The notes: a model not told the origin generated them from the letters alone. A DNA stretch of 64,000 nucleotides from Kitasatospora sp. NBC_00315 (GCF_041435095.1 NZ_CP108025.1:7998001-8062000); one strand, 5' to 3'; counted from the stretch's first letter, positions 41,883-50,989 are shown. A program made the numbers and translations.

Positions 41883-42305
41883 TCACAGTCCGGGGAACAT
41901 GTAGTCGGCGCTGATCAGGCCGTCCGCGGCGAGAACCAGTACCTCCCGCCCCCCGCCCACGACCCGGCCCTGCGCGAGGTCCACCATCTCCCAGCTGAAG
42001 TGAACCGTGTCGTGCAGCCGGGCCGCGTCCTCGCCGACCCGGAACGTGAAGGCCCCGCCCGCCACGAACTTCTCGTAGCTGCGCAGTACTCGTGTCTCGA
42101 TCGCGTCGTACCCCGTGGCCTCGAGCGTCGTGTGGTCGAACCCGAGCTCCGCGGCGAGCTCCCGCATCTGCTGCGGGGGCCGCAGCACATGCGAGCCGTC
42201 CACCGCCCACAGCGCCTCGACCTGTGACCGGCGTGCCTGCGCATCCGGCTCCGTCCAGAGCGAGATGTACCGACCTGCCAGAGCCTGCTCATCAATGGTG
42301 ATCAA
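41883..42305 (-). CDS. NTF2/SnoaL-like protein
   Basis: 140 residues, cytoplasmic. MITIDEQALAGRYISLWTEPDAQARRSQVEALWAVDGSHV is the typical start of a SnoaL-type nuclear-transport-factor-2 fold, followed by VHFSWEMVDLAQGRVVGGGREVLVLAADGLISADYMFPGL as the long curved sheet. Family members include small isomerases, hydrolases and many of unknown activity. The start is TTG at 42305, preceded by GGGGGA; no upstream ATG in frame. It is on the same strand as the large PP2C gene, 174 bases downstream. Confidence 0.8.
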   Translation of the reverse strand: MITIDEQALAGRYISLWTEPDAQARRSQVEALWAVDGSHVLRPPQQMRELAAELGFDHTTLEATGYDAIETRVLRSYEKFVAGGAFTFRVGEDAARLHDTVHFSWEMVDLAQGRVVGGGREVLVLAADGLISADYMFPGL

Positions 42306-42479
42306 CTGTCCCCCAAAGCAACCGAAGGTGAGACACCAGCGTCCGCTCTCTCCGTCGAGCAGCCAATTCCCGGGCGGGAATACGCCACGCCTCCGATGCG
42401 GCCGGGCGCGGCGGCAGCGCGGGCCCCCCTGCGGGTTCCTCCCCGGTCCTCCACGGGTCGGCGACGCGGGCGGTGGGGC

Positions 42480-44933
42480 TCACGGCAGGTTCTGCTCGGT
42501 CCAGATGGTCTTGCCGTGGGCGCTGTAGCGGCTTCCCCACCGGTTGGTGAGCTGCGCGACGAGGAACAGGCCGCGGCCGCCCTCGTCGGTGTTCAGGGCC
42601 CTGCGCAGGCGGGGCTGGGTGTTGCTGGAGTCGGACACCTCGCACACCAGGACGTGGTCGCGGACCAGGAGCAGCCCGATGGGACCACCGGCGTAGCGGA
42701 TGGCGTTGGTGACGAGTTCGCTGACGACGAGCTCGGTGGCGAACATCTGTTCTTCGAGTCCCCATGCCTGCAGTTGGGCGTTGGCGTCGGCGCGGGCCGT
42801 GTGTACCGCGGTGACGTCGGCGGGGTACTCCCACCGCCGGATGTTCTCGTCCGGGACGGCCTGGGTTCGGGCGATCAGGAGGGTGACGTCGTCGTCGGGG
42901 TGGCCGTCGAAGCCGGGGCGGCGGTCGACGAGCTCGGTGCCGATGTCGGCGAGGGACCGCTCCGGCCGGCTCGCCTCGGTCAGGTGGGTCAGGAGGTCGG
43001 ACATGCCGTGGGTGGGGTCGTGGCCGGTCAGGCCGTCGGTGTACAGGGCGAGGGTGCTGCCCGGGGGCAGGGCGCCGCTCCACACCTCGAAGGGGTGCTC
43101 GCCCACGCCCAGCGGCGGCCCCGGAGTGAGAGGAATGTGACAGGCGGTGCCGCCGGGCAGCAGAAGGGCGGGCGGCGGGTGCCCCGCGCTGGCCATGTGG
43201 CAGTGCCCGGTGACGGGGTCGTAGACGACGAACAGGCACGTCGCGCCGACGGTGTCGGGATACTCGGACTCCGCGGCCATGCGCCGGACCAGGTCGTCCA
43301 GGCGGGTGAGTAGTTCGTCGGGCGGCAGATCGAGGTCGGCGAGGGTCTGCACCGCGGTGCGCAGGCGCGCCATGGTGGCGGTGGCCGGCAGACCGTGGCC
43401 GATCACGTCGCCCACGACGAGCGCCGTACGCAGGGAGGACAGGGCGATGGTGTCGAACCAGTCACCGCCGGCGCTCACGCTGCCGCCGGCGGGCAGGTAG
43501 GTGCCGGCGGTTTCGCAGGCCGCGCTCCGGGTGGCGGCGGGCGGCAGGAGGCTGCGCTGCAGGGCCACGACGAGGCTGTGTTCACGGGTGTAGCGGTGGG
43601 CGTTGTCCAGCACCACTGCGGCGCGGTCGCACAGGTCCTGGACGAGTCCGAGGTCGTCCTCGTCGAAGGGGGCCGGGTTGTCGGTACGCCACAGCTGGAG
43701 GGAGCCGAACAGGCGGCTGCGATGGTACAGAGGGCAGACGACGGCCGTACGCATGCCCTGCGGCATGAGCTGGGCGATGAGCCGGGGGTCGTGGGAGAGC
43801 AGCGCACGACCGGAGGCCGGGTCCAGGACGAAGGCTCCACCGACCGAGACGGCGGCCATCTGGGGGTGCTCCTCGACGATCGGGACCGTCTCGCCGGCCT
43901 GGGTCATCGCGGTGGGCCAGGGTCCGCTCGCGGACTTCACGGCCACCCTGCGCGGGCGCGAGGCACGCATACCGGGATACCCCAGGGGCGGGTCGCGCCC
44001 CTGCAGCACGTCGTCCGGGAAGTCGACGCACCCCAGATCTCCCAGCGCGGGCACGACCAGATCGACGAGCTCGCGGGCCGCCGTGACCACGTCGAGGGAG
44101 CTGCCGATCTCGAAGGCCCGCCGGTAGGACTCGACCAGACGGCGGCTGCGAAGGTCCCAGGCGCCCTCGACCACCATGACGGCCACACCCACCGTGGTCC
44201 CCGGCCGGTCGCTGATGCGGAACCCCGCGAGCGAGTGCGTACGGCCCGTTTCGGAGACGCCGAGACGGTAGTTCCGGCCGGCCATGGACCGGCCGCTGTC
44301 GACCACCCGGGCAAGCTCCTGCCCGATCCTCTCCCCGCCGCCCGGCCCGACCAGATCCAGGAACCAGTCGCTGCCCGCGTCCGCGGGCCGAAGCGCCCGG
44401 AATGCCTCGTTGCTGCGCACCAACCGCAGATGTACGTCGAACTCGGCGACCGCGATCCGGTCCTGGGTGAACAGGGCCCGGGCGATGTCCCCGCTCCGGT
44501 CCTCGCCCTGGTCCCGGCCCTGGTCCCGGTGCTCGTCGTCCCGGTGCTCGTCCCGGTCCCCGCCGTCGTCGGCAGGCGCGGACACGGACACGGACACGGG
44601 CGCGGAAGCGGACGGGGAGGGAGCCCCGGAGACGGCGAGGACGAGTGAGCTTCCCACTCTGCTGCCACCGACCACGGCGATCCACGCATCGACCGTCCCC
44701 CGGTCCCGGCCGCTCAGCCGCACCGGGCGCCACCCCGTGTCCGCGCCCCCCGTTCCGGCCGAGCGCACCAGCAGGCGGCGGGCCGGCGTTCCGAGCACCT
44801 CCCCGGCCTCCCAGCCCAGCAGATCCTCGGCCGCGGCCGACCACCACTCGATCAGGCCCTCGGCGCCCACCAGAGCCGCGGCCACCCGCCCCGCGTCGGG
44901 CAGCTCCGAAGGCCGGTCGGCGGACGGCGGCAC
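42480..44933 (-). CDS. Multi-domain signalling phosphatase: PAS-PAS-GAF-PP2C(SpoIIE)-HATPase
   Basis: 817 residues. Order: PAS-like domain (about 10-90: VGAEGLIEWWSAAAEDLLGWEAGEVLG), an Asp/Arg/Glu-rich linker made of repeats (about 120-145), a second PAS (about 150-250), a GAF domain (about 285-455), a SpoIIE PP2C domain (about 460-680: GGSVSAGGDWFDTIAL, VVGDVIGHGLPATATMARL, ALYTDGLTGHDP, DDDVTLLIA) and an anti-sigma-type ATPase (about 700-817: ELVVSELVTNAIRYAG, DEGGRGLFLVAQL). It should sense a signal and reset an anti-sigma/STAS switch, both kinase and phosphatase in one chain. GTG at 44933 follows GGGAGGA. Very common architecture in streptomycetes. Confidence 0.92.
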   Translation of the reverse strand: MPPSADRPSELPDAGRVAAALVGAEGLIEWWSAAAEDLLGWEAGEVLGTPARRLLVRSAGTGGADTGWRPVRLSGRDRGTVDAWIAVVGGSRVGSSLVLAVSGAPSPSASAPVSVSVSAPADDGGDRDEHRDDEHRDQGRDQGEDRSGDIARALFTQDRIAVAEFDVHLRLVRSNEAFRALRPADAGSDWFLDLVGPGGGERIGQELARVVDSGRSMAGRNYRLGVSETGRTHSLAGFRISDRPGTTVGVAVMVVEGAWDLRSRRLVESYRRAFEIGSSLDVVTAARELVDLVVPALGDLGCVDFPDDVLQGRDPPLGYPGMRASRPRRVAVKSASGPWPTAMTQAGETVPIVEEHPQMAAVSVGGAFVLDPASGRALLSHDPRLIAQLMPQGMRTAVVCPLYHRSRLFGSLQLWRTDNPAPFDEDDLGLVQDLCDRAAVVLDNAHRYTREHSLVVALQRSLLPPAATRSAACETAGTYLPAGGSVSAGGDWFDTIALSSLRTALVVGDVIGHGLPATATMARLRTAVQTLADLDLPPDELLTRLDDLVRRMAAESEYPDTVGATCLFVVYDPVTGHCHMASAGHPPPALLLPGGTACHIPLTPGPPLGVGEHPFEVWSGALPPGSTLALYTDGLTGHDPTHGMSDLLTHLTEASRPERSLADIGTELVDRRPGFDGHPDDDVTLLIARTQAVPDENIRRWEYPADVTAVHTARADANAQLQAWGLEEQMFATELVVSELVTNAIRYAGGPIGLLLVRDHVLVCEVSDSSNTQPRLRRALNTDEGGRGLFLVAQLTNRWGSRYSAHGKTIWTEQNLP

Positions 44934-45001
44934 GAATCCTCCCTGCGGTCGGCGAGCGGGAGCCCGGGGCACGGGGCTCCCACCAGCAGGATGCTCCCCG
45001 C

Positions 45002-45271
45002 TCAGCCGCCCGGCATCCCGAAGGCTCCCGCCGCGCACGCGGGCCGGAGGGCGACGGTCGCCGTGCTCGCGCAGGACGAGCCGCCGCGCAGGAAGAGCGC
45101 AGGCGGGCGGAGCGCGACGACGTCGTCGCGCAGGGTGAGCAGACGACGGGTGACCGGCTGCGGCTGCTCGACCTGGACACCGCCGTCTTCCGGTTCGGCC
45201 CGGCTGACGGGCAGGCCCCCGTCTGCGCCGAGTCCGGCGGGGGTCGCAGGAACGCCCGGACTGGAAGGCAC
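45002..45271 (-). CDS. Small hypothetical protein upstream of the PP2C gene
   Basis: Up to 89 residues from a GTG at 45271; the true start may be later as no ribosome site is visible. Almost every codon ends in G or C, which supports coding. The chain reads VEQPQPVTRRLLTLRDDVVALRPPALFLRGG, then a short Ser/Thr/Cys segment (SSCASTATVALRPACAAGAFG) and stops 68 bases before the PP2C start on the same strand. The leader-plus-Cys/Ser/Thr tail is reminiscent of a modified-peptide precursor, but no modification enzyme is nearby. Unrecognised. Confidence 0.45.
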   Translation of the reverse strand: MPSSPGVPATPAGLGADGGLPVSRAEPEDGGVQVEQPQPVTRRLLTLRDDVVALRPPALFLRGGSSCASTATVALRPACAAGAFGMPGG

Positions 45272-45602
45272 CCGAGGGTTGGCACTCGACGGACTTGCCG
45301 GAGTTGGCCTGCGGGGGTTGATCCGCAGGCCCGTCGGCCGGGCCGGGGGGAGTGCTCACATCGGATTCGGCGTGCCCGTGCACGCCACACACGTGTGCCG
45401 GCGGAGAAATCAAAGAGGAATATCTTCGGGACGAGGTGTCCTGATGTCCGTCAATATCCGAACGCTTTCGCTGAACGAGCGGTCGGATCCATGGAACCCC
45501 AGGTCAGAGCCGACTGTCAGTGTCTGCCCCTAGTGTGAGAACAACGCTGGAGGGGGCGCCGGGAAGGCGCCGGAAGAGGCGTTGGAAAGAATGGGGAAAA
45601 CC
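45272..45602. promoter_or_regulatory. Divergent intergenic region with candidate promoter for the vWA gene
   Basis: TAGTGT (45531-45536) is a plausible -10 box about 67 bases before the vWA start. CACACGTGTG (45388-45397) is a perfect 10-base palindrome. No gene is seen in the 330 bases. Confidence 0.4.
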
Positions 45603-46694
45603 ATGTCTGCAAAGAGGATCAACCACAAGGTCAACCACGTCTCACTCGTGGTCGACAAGTCCGGGTCGATGCGCCAGCACGAGTCACAGCTTGTCCGCGT
45701 GGTGGACGAATTCGTGAAGGGCCTTCAGGAGGAGTCCGATCGGCTCGGACACGAGACCCGCATCAGCCTCTACGCCTTCGACCACGAGGTGCAGAACCTC
45801 GTCTGGGACATGGACGTCAAGCACCTGCCGTCCCTGCAGGGCCTGTACAAGGTCGACACCGGTGCGACAGCACTGATCGAGGCGGCCGTGAAGTCCATCG
45901 ACGACCTCAAGAACATCTGGGAGGGCTACGGCGAGCACTCCTTCCTCCAGGTCGTCGTCACCGACGGCGCGGAAAACGCCTCCGGCTGCTCGGAGACCGG
46001 CCAGATGCACACCCGGATGGCCGGCGGCCGGGGTAGCGCCCTCCTGCGCACATGGATGGACCGCATCCAGAGCGCCATGGACGGCCTGCCCGACCACTGG
46101 ACGTCGGCGATCCTGGTCCCGAACTCCCTGGCCAAGCGCACCGCCCAGGAGTACGGCTTCCCCGCGGGCAACATCGCGATCTGGGACGCGGACTCCAGCA
46201 AGGGTGTCGAGGAGGCCATCGGTACCGTCAAGACGGCCGCCACCAGCTTCCTGCGGGGCCGTGAACAGGGCGTGCGCGGCACCAGGAACCTGTTCACCAT
46301 GGGCCAGGACCTGAGTACCGCCGAGGTGAAGGCCAACCTCGACGCCCTGGGCGCCGGCAGGTACATCTTGCTCCCGGTCGACCAGCAGGGGCCGATTCGC
46401 GACTTCGTCACCAGCGCCGGCCACCCGTACAAGACCGGCTGCGCCTTCTACGAGCTGTCCAAGCGTGAGAAGATCCAGGGCAACAAGCAGCTCGCGGTGG
46501 CCGAGAAGGACCCGGCCACCGGCCGGATGACGGGCAAGGTGTTCTCCGGCCCGGCGGCCCGTCAGCTCCTCGGCCTGCCCCAGTCGGAGGCCACCGTCAA
46601 GCCGGGCGAGAACCCCTCGTACACCGTGTTCATCCAGTCGACCTCCGTCAACCGGAAGCTCGTGCCGGGCACCAAGCTGCTCGTCCTCCTCTAG
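45603..46694 (+). CDS. von Willebrand factor A domain protein
   Basis: 363 residues, no signal peptide, so cytoplasmic. VNHVSLVVDKSGSMRQHESQ gives the MIDAS metal site (DxSxS), with GATALIEAA (the Thr ligand) and VVVTDGAEN (the Asp ligand) completing it; the vWA domain covers about 10-220. The C-terminal 130 residues (FYELSKREKIQGNKQLAVAEKDPATGRMTGKVF) form a beta-rich domain seen in phage-borne and actinobacterial vWA proteins. Starts at 45591 (ATG) or 45582 (TTG) are alternatives; GGGGAAAA favours 45603. Partner and role unknown. Confidence 0.85.
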   Translation: MSAKRINHKVNHVSLVVDKSGSMRQHESQLVRVVDEFVKGLQEESDRLGHETRISLYAFDHEVQNLVWDMDVKHLPSLQGLYKVDTGATALIEAAVKSIDDLKNIWEGYGEHSFLQVVVTDGAENASGCSETGQMHTRMAGGRGSALLRTWMDRIQSAMDGLPDHWTSAILVPNSLAKRTAQEYGFPAGNIAIWDADSSKGVEEAIGTVKTAATSFLRGREQGVRGTRNLFTMGQDLSTAEVKANLDALGAGRYILLPVDQQGPIRDFVTSAGHPYKTGCAFYELSKREKIQGNKQLAVAEKDPATGRMTGKVFSGPAARQLLGLPQSEATVKPGENPSYTVFIQSTSVNRKLVPGTKLLVLL

Positions 46695-47053
46695 CCGGGA
46701 ACCGAGAGCCGGTCACGGATTCGATGGACAGTGAGAGCAAACGCAGCAGCTCCCACCACGTGCCGGCGGCAAGGACACCGGCACCGGCACCGGCATCGAC
46801 GACAACGTCACGGTCGCGACTCACGCGATGTCAGTCACGTCCGCGCCGGGACGACTTGCCGGCCAAACCCTAATGGATCCCCTTCCCGTGGGGCAGGCTG
46901 CCGCAGCTCGGTGCTCCGGGTCACTCCGGGGAGCAGGCGGCGCCACCGCCACGGTGCCTCGGGTGAGCGACCGGTGTGACACTTCGATGAGACGGGACAG
47001 TTGTCCCTCGGCATGAGATCTTGGCCGTTCGAATCAATGAGGAGGTGGAGAAC
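46695..47053. other. Intergenic, no confident gene
   Basis: 359 bases with a short GGCACC tandem run near 46777-46798 and nothing else recognised. Confidence 0.5.
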
Positions 47054-47248
47054 GTGGTTGCTCTGGTGCTGCTCGGTCTCCTGGCGTTCGCCGTCGGTGG
47101 GTGCGTCTGTGTGGTGTGGGCCGAGCGGGGCGGGCCCCGGTGGGTGCGCGCCGTGGCGGGTGTGACGCTCGTGGCGGGTGAGCTGGTGCGCGCCTCCGGG
47201 AGGAGCCGGCGCCGGAGCCTGAAGCGGGGCGGCGGCGACGGTGACTAG
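47054..47248 (+). CDS. Small single-pass membrane protein
   Basis: 64 residues: VVALVLLGLLAFAVGGCVCVVW, a membrane segment, then a basic tail (RASGRSRRRSLKRGGG). AGGAGG at 47040-47045 is eight bases before the GTG at 47054, which decides the start although the frame is open further upstream. Function unknown. Confidence 0.65.
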   Translation: MVALVLLGLLAFAVGGCVCVVWAERGGPRWVRAVAGVTLVAGELVRASGRSRRRSLKRGGGDGD

Positions 47249-47808
47249 GGACTGAACCGGGCGGTAGAAGTCACCTGGCAGGCAGTCAAGATCGCTTGTG
47301 TGGAGGACACTGCCGTCGCAGGACAGTCTGACTGCCCCGTCGCCGAAGGCCGGGGACGCTGACGCTGACGCTGGCGGCCAGGACGTCGGTGACGTCGCCG
47401 CCCGGACGCGCGCGCCTTCGCGCTGCCCCTGCCCGAGGCGGCCCAAGGCGGCCTCCACCACCTCACCGGCGCCGATGCCGTGAGGGCCCGGCCGCGAACA
47501 GTGATCGCCGTCGTCTCCTCGTACCGCGGGCAGTGCGCCCCGCGGGGACGGAGGGCCCGGGGGCCCGGCAGCGGAATCGGCGTGTTGCAGGGTGATGACG
47601 GTGAGCTCCGGACCACCGGGGAAGGCAGGGCAGGGTGCCGGCCGTCGTCGGATGCCGATCGCCCGATCGGATGACTTTCGCACCACACGCCGTCAGCTCG
47701 GCACCGGATGACCGGAAACCGGCGGTGCGGCTTCCTACGATGCGGCCGAGAGCGCCCGGTGCGCACCGTGCGTGCGACGGGCTCCGACTCCAGAAACGGC
47801 GGAACCGC
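47249..47808. other. Intergenic, no confident gene
   Basis: 560 bases before the carboxypeptidase gene. GACGCTGACGCTGACGCTGG near 47357 is a short tandem repeat. Frames on both strands are open because of high GC but none has a ribosome site or family resemblance. Confidence 0.5.
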
Positions 47809-49410
47809 ATGAGACCGACGATCCCCGGCAGGCTGCGTGCCTGGGCCGCTGCGGCAGCGACACTCCTGGCGGTGGCCGGCTCGGGCGCCGGTGCGCCCGC
47901 GGCGGCGGCGAACGGGGACGACCTCGGGCCCGCCATCGAAGCGATCATGCACAAGCCCGAGTACGAGCACGCGCAGTGGGGTCTGCTGGAGATCGACACG
48001 ACGACCGGTGAGACGATCCACTCCCGCTTCGCGGACCAGTTCTTCGTCCCCGGCTCGACCACCAAGCTGGTGACCATCTCCTCCGCCTGGCACACCCTGG
48101 GCCCCGACCGCCGCTTCACCACTCCCGTGATCGCCACCGGTACCCGCGACGGCACGACCCTGAACGGGAACCTGGCACTGGTCGCCCAGGGCGACCTGAC
48201 GATGGGCGGGCGCACCAAGCCCGACGGCTCGGTGGACTACACGAACATCGACCACACCGAGGCCAGTCTGCCCGGTGCAACCCTCACCCCCGAGGACCCG
48301 CTCGCGGGGCTGGACCAGATCGCCCAGCAGGTGCACGACGCGGGCATCAGCCGGGTGGACGGCGACGTCATCGTCGACCCCCGGCTCTTCACGCTCCCGG
48401 CGCTGGACCCGCAGCCCACTCCGCTGATCATCAACGACAACCTCATCGACCTGCTGACCACCCCCACCGCTCCCGGTCAGCCCGCCCAGCTGACCTGGCG
48501 CCCGCAGGTCGCCCCCTACCAGGTCACCTCGACCGTCCAGACGGTGCCGGCCGGCGGCCCGACGGACGTCCAGGTCTCCGCCTCCCCGGACGGCACCCGG
48601 ATCACCCTGTCCGGCACGATCGCCGCCGACGCGCAGCCCCTGCTGAGGGTGTCCGGGATCCAGGATCCGAACAGTTTCGGTCGCACCGCGCTGATCGAGG
48701 CGCTCGCCCGCGCCGGTGTCGCCGTCACCGCCGACGCGACCGGCCCCAACCCGCAGGGTGCGCTGCCCGCCTCCTACGGCGACGACCCGCAGGTGGCCGC
48801 GTACGTCTCACCGCCGTACAGCCAGTACGCCAAGTTGATCCTGAAGGTCAGCCACAACCTCGGCGCCAACCTGGCGCTGTGCAACATGGCCGTGCTGCAG
48901 GGCAGCAAGAACTGCTTCGACGCCTTCCCGATCGAGCACGACTTCCTCGCCAACGTCGCGCACATCGACCCGACCCAGTTCCAGATCGCCGACGGGCGCG
49001 GCGGTGTACCGTCCGACCGGGCCACCCCGATGGGCCTGGACCAGATCCTCGGCTACTGGCTGGGCACCCCCGACGCGGACGCCTTCCGACTCTCCCTGCC
49101 GATCCTGGGGGTCGACGGCAGCAACGGGATCGACTGCACCACCGACTGCCCGGCCAAGGGCAAGGTCTTCGCCAAACCCGGCACCATCCTCGGCGAGGAC
49201 CTGCTCAACCAACGGCTCGAGGTCGGCGCCCAGGAGGAGGCCGGCTACCTGCAGACCGACGACGGCTGCCTGCACCTCTTCTACATCGGCGTCAACAGTG
49301 GCTCCAGCGCCGACCTGACGAGTTTCCTCAGCATCTTCAACGACGTCAACCAGATCTCCGCACTGCTGCAGGAGCAGGCATCCCGGCACTCTCACCGCAC
49401 CAGGAGGTAG
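47809..49410 (+). CDS. D-alanyl-D-alanine carboxypeptidase, S13/PBP4 family, with altered KTG motif
   Basis: 533 residues, exported by a signal peptide (RAWAAAAATLLAVAGSGAGAPAAAA). It acts on peptidoglycan stem peptides outside the membrane. Motif 1 is STTK (Ser83, Lys86), motif 2 is SHN (348-350) and motif 3 reads AKPGT (456-459) where the family normally has KTGT. The long insert between motifs 1 and 2 (about 90-340) is the usual S13 domain pair. Motif 1 and 2 being intact argues for an active serine; the Thr to Pro change may alter substrate or beta-lactam binding. Very strong hairpins follow the stop. Confidence 0.9.
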   Translation: MRPTIPGRLRAWAAAAATLLAVAGSGAGAPAAAANGDDLGPAIEAIMHKPEYEHAQWGLLEIDTTTGETIHSRFADQFFVPGSTTKLVTISSAWHTLGPDRRFTTPVIATGTRDGTTLNGNLALVAQGDLTMGGRTKPDGSVDYTNIDHTEASLPGATLTPEDPLAGLDQIAQQVHDAGISRVDGDVIVDPRLFTLPALDPQPTPLIINDNLIDLLTTPTAPGQPAQLTWRPQVAPYQVTSTVQTVPAGGPTDVQVSASPDGTRITLSGTIAADAQPLLRVSGIQDPNSFGRTALIEALARAGVAVTADATGPNPQGALPASYGDDPQVAAYVSPPYSQYAKLILKVSHNLGANLALCNMAVLQGSKNCFDAFPIEHDFLANVAHIDPTQFQIADGRGGVPSDRATPMGLDQILGYWLGTPDADAFRLSLPILGVDGSNGIDCTTDCPAKGKVFAKPGTILGEDLLNQRLEVGAQEEAGYLQTDDGCLHLFYIGVNSGSSADLTSFLSIFNDVNQISALLQEQASRHSHRTRR

Positions 49411-49440
49411 TTCCGAACGGAGGGCCGAAGCGGGTGCCGA

Positions 49441-49469
49441 ACCGGACGTGGGCCACCACCACGTCCGGT
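49441..49469 (+). terminator. 11-base-pair stem-loop after the carboxypeptidase gene
   Basis: ACCGGACGTGG (49441-49451) pairs with CCACGTCCGGT (49459-49469), loop 7, 31 bases after the stop. Confidence 0.75.
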
Positions 49470-49495
49470 CTCCCACCCCGGCCCGGCTCCCACCC

Positions 49496-49550
49496 CCGCC
49501 ACCGCCGGGGCCCGGCCGGAGAACTCCCGGCCGGGCCCCGGCGGTGGCGG
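49496..49550. terminator. 24-base-pair perfect hairpin between convergent genes
   Basis: Bases 49496-49519 pair without mismatch with 49527-49550 around a 7-base loop AGAACTC. Together with the preceding stem it forms a tandem terminator facing the convergent aldo/keto reductase gene. Confidence 0.85.
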
Positions 49551-49714
49551 CTGTTCCGCCCGGCGCCCGGACGCGGTCTCTGCCTGCTACTTGGCCATCT
49601 TTTGAAGGCGTCCCGTCGGGCCTTTCGGGCGTCTCTCCTCCGGCGGTGTTGCGCCGGTGGAGGATGGGGACGCGGATCGTCCCGGCGATCAGCTCGGAGG
49701 CCGCCACCGGGGGA

Positions 49715-50734
49715 TCAGCGGCGCCGCAGGGACGGGTCCAGCAGTGCGGGCGGGGTGTCGTTCTTCTCGTGTGCGGCCAGGTCCGTGCCGGGAGGGACGA
49801 TCGCGTCGATCGCGTCGAGTACGTCGGCGGAGAGGGTGGTGTCCGTGGCGGCGAGCTGCGCGTGCAGGTGCTCCAGCGTGCGGGGGCCGATGAGCGCGCC
49901 GGTCACGCCGGGGTGCGCGGTCACGAAGCCGAGCGCGAGCTGGATCATCGTCAGGCCGGCCTCGTCGGCGACCTTGGCCAGTTGCTCGACGGCGTCGAGC
50001 CTCGCCCGGTTGGAGGGGATGGTGGTGTCGAAGCGCTGCGGCATGAACGTGGAGCGGCTGGTGGCGATCTCACCGCCCTCGCGGATCGCGCCCGACAGCC
50101 AGCCCGAGGCCAGCGGACTCCATGCCAGTACACCGAGCCCGTACTGCTCGGTCACGGGCAGCACGTGGGTCTCGATGCCGCGCTGCAGGATCGAGTAACT
50201 GGGCTGTTCGGTGACGTAGCGGCTCAGGTGGTGCTCACGGGCGGCCCACTGGGCCTGCACGATGCGGTAGGCCGGAAAGGTCGAGCTGCCGAAGTGGCGG
50301 ATTTTTCCGGCGCGCTGCAGGTCGGTCAGCGCCGACAGGGTCTCCTCGTCGCTGGTGTTCGGATCCCACCGGTGGATCTGGTAGAGGTCGACGTGGTCGA
50401 CGCCGAGCCGACGCAGGCTGTCCTCCAGTGCGGTGACCAGCCAGCGGCGCGAGCTGCCCCGGCGATGACGTTCGTCGCCCATCGGCATGGTCGCCTTCGT
50501 GGCCAGCACGATGTCGTCGCGGCGGCCCGCGAGGGCCCTGCCGACCATCTCCTCCGACTCGCCGCCGCTGTAGACGTCGGCGGTGTCGATCAGGTTGATC
50601 CCCCGCTCCAGGGCGGTGTCGACGATGGCGGTGACCTCGTCCTGGGAGGTTCGCCCGATCCTTCCGAAGTTCATCGCGCCGAGCGCGAGAGTACTGACCT
50701 GCACACCGGTGCGGCCCAAGGTGCGGTACTGCAT
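49715..50734 (-). CDS. Aldo/keto reductase
   Basis: 339 residues, cytoplasmic NADPH-dependent oxidoreductase with a (beta/alpha)8 barrel. The catalytic tetrad is intact and at standard spacing: Asp50, Tyr55 (DTADVYSGGESEE), Lys80 (LATKATMPMG), His121 (LYQIHRWDP). C-terminal GALIGPRTLEHL is the NADP-binding segment. GAGGAG lies before the ATG. Divergent from a TetR gene with twin operators 183-223 bases upstream; TetR-AKR pairs of this kind often respond to the same compound, so control by that repressor is plausible. Confidence 0.92.
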   Translation of the reverse strand: MQYRTLGRTGVQVSTLALGAMNFGRIGRTSQDEVTAIVDTALERGINLIDTADVYSGGESEEMVGRALAGRRDDIVLATKATMPMGDERHRRGSSRRWLVTALEDSLRRLGVDHVDLYQIHRWDPNTSDEETLSALTDLQRAGKIRHFGSSTFPAYRIVQAQWAAREHHLSRYVTEQPSYSILQRGIETHVLPVTEQYGLGVLAWSPLASGWLSGAIREGGEIATSRSTFMPQRFDTTIPSNRARLDAVEQLAKVADEAGLTMIQLALGFVTAHPGVTGALIGPRTLEHLHAQLAATDTTLSADVLDAIDAIVPPGTDLAAHEKNDTPPALLDPSLRRR

Positions 50735-50799
50735 GATCGTGTCTCCTCATGGCGGGTGAAGCCTGGCGCGGTGCCCGACCTGCGGCATGGCTTCGTTGA

Positions 50800-50900
50800 C
50801 AGGCTTGGAGCCTGGCTTGCTGCATGGCTTGGTTGCCGGGCCTGGTGCCTGGTTTGGTCGCCTGGCCTGGTGCCTGGATTGGTTGCCGGGCCCCTGCTCT
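50800..50900. repeat. Degenerate CCTGG/TTGG repeats between AKR and TetR genes
   Basis: GGTTGCCGGGCC occurs twice and CTGGTGCCTGG twice among many TGGCTTGG-like words. The track is made of loosely related 20-30 base units. Confidence 0.7.
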
Positions 50901-50916
50901 GGCATCATGAGCAAAA

Positions 50917-50957
50917 CGGAACCTCGTTCCGGAACGACGATACGGAACCTTGTTCCG
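50917..50957. promoter_or_regulatory. Twin TetR-type operators
   Basis: CGGAACCTCGTTCCG (50917-50931) and CGGAACCTTGTTCCG (50943-50957) are near-identical inverted repeats of CGGAAC-N3-GTTCCG, 26 bases apart, ending 32 bases before the TetR start. Confidence 0.8.
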
Positions 50958-50989
50958 CTTTTCAAGCGGCGAGTCGGAGGAGTGGTGTG

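Noticed and set aside
41645..41914. Plus-strand frame MSDESKAAAWRRTFRPGARV between the propeller and NTF2-like genes
   Set aside because: No ribosome site, Arg/Ala-rich, and it runs into the opposite gene; likely chance.
47249..47690. Open minus-strand frame before the carboxypeptidase gene
   Set aside because: No start signal or family; composition like other antisense or intergenic frames here.
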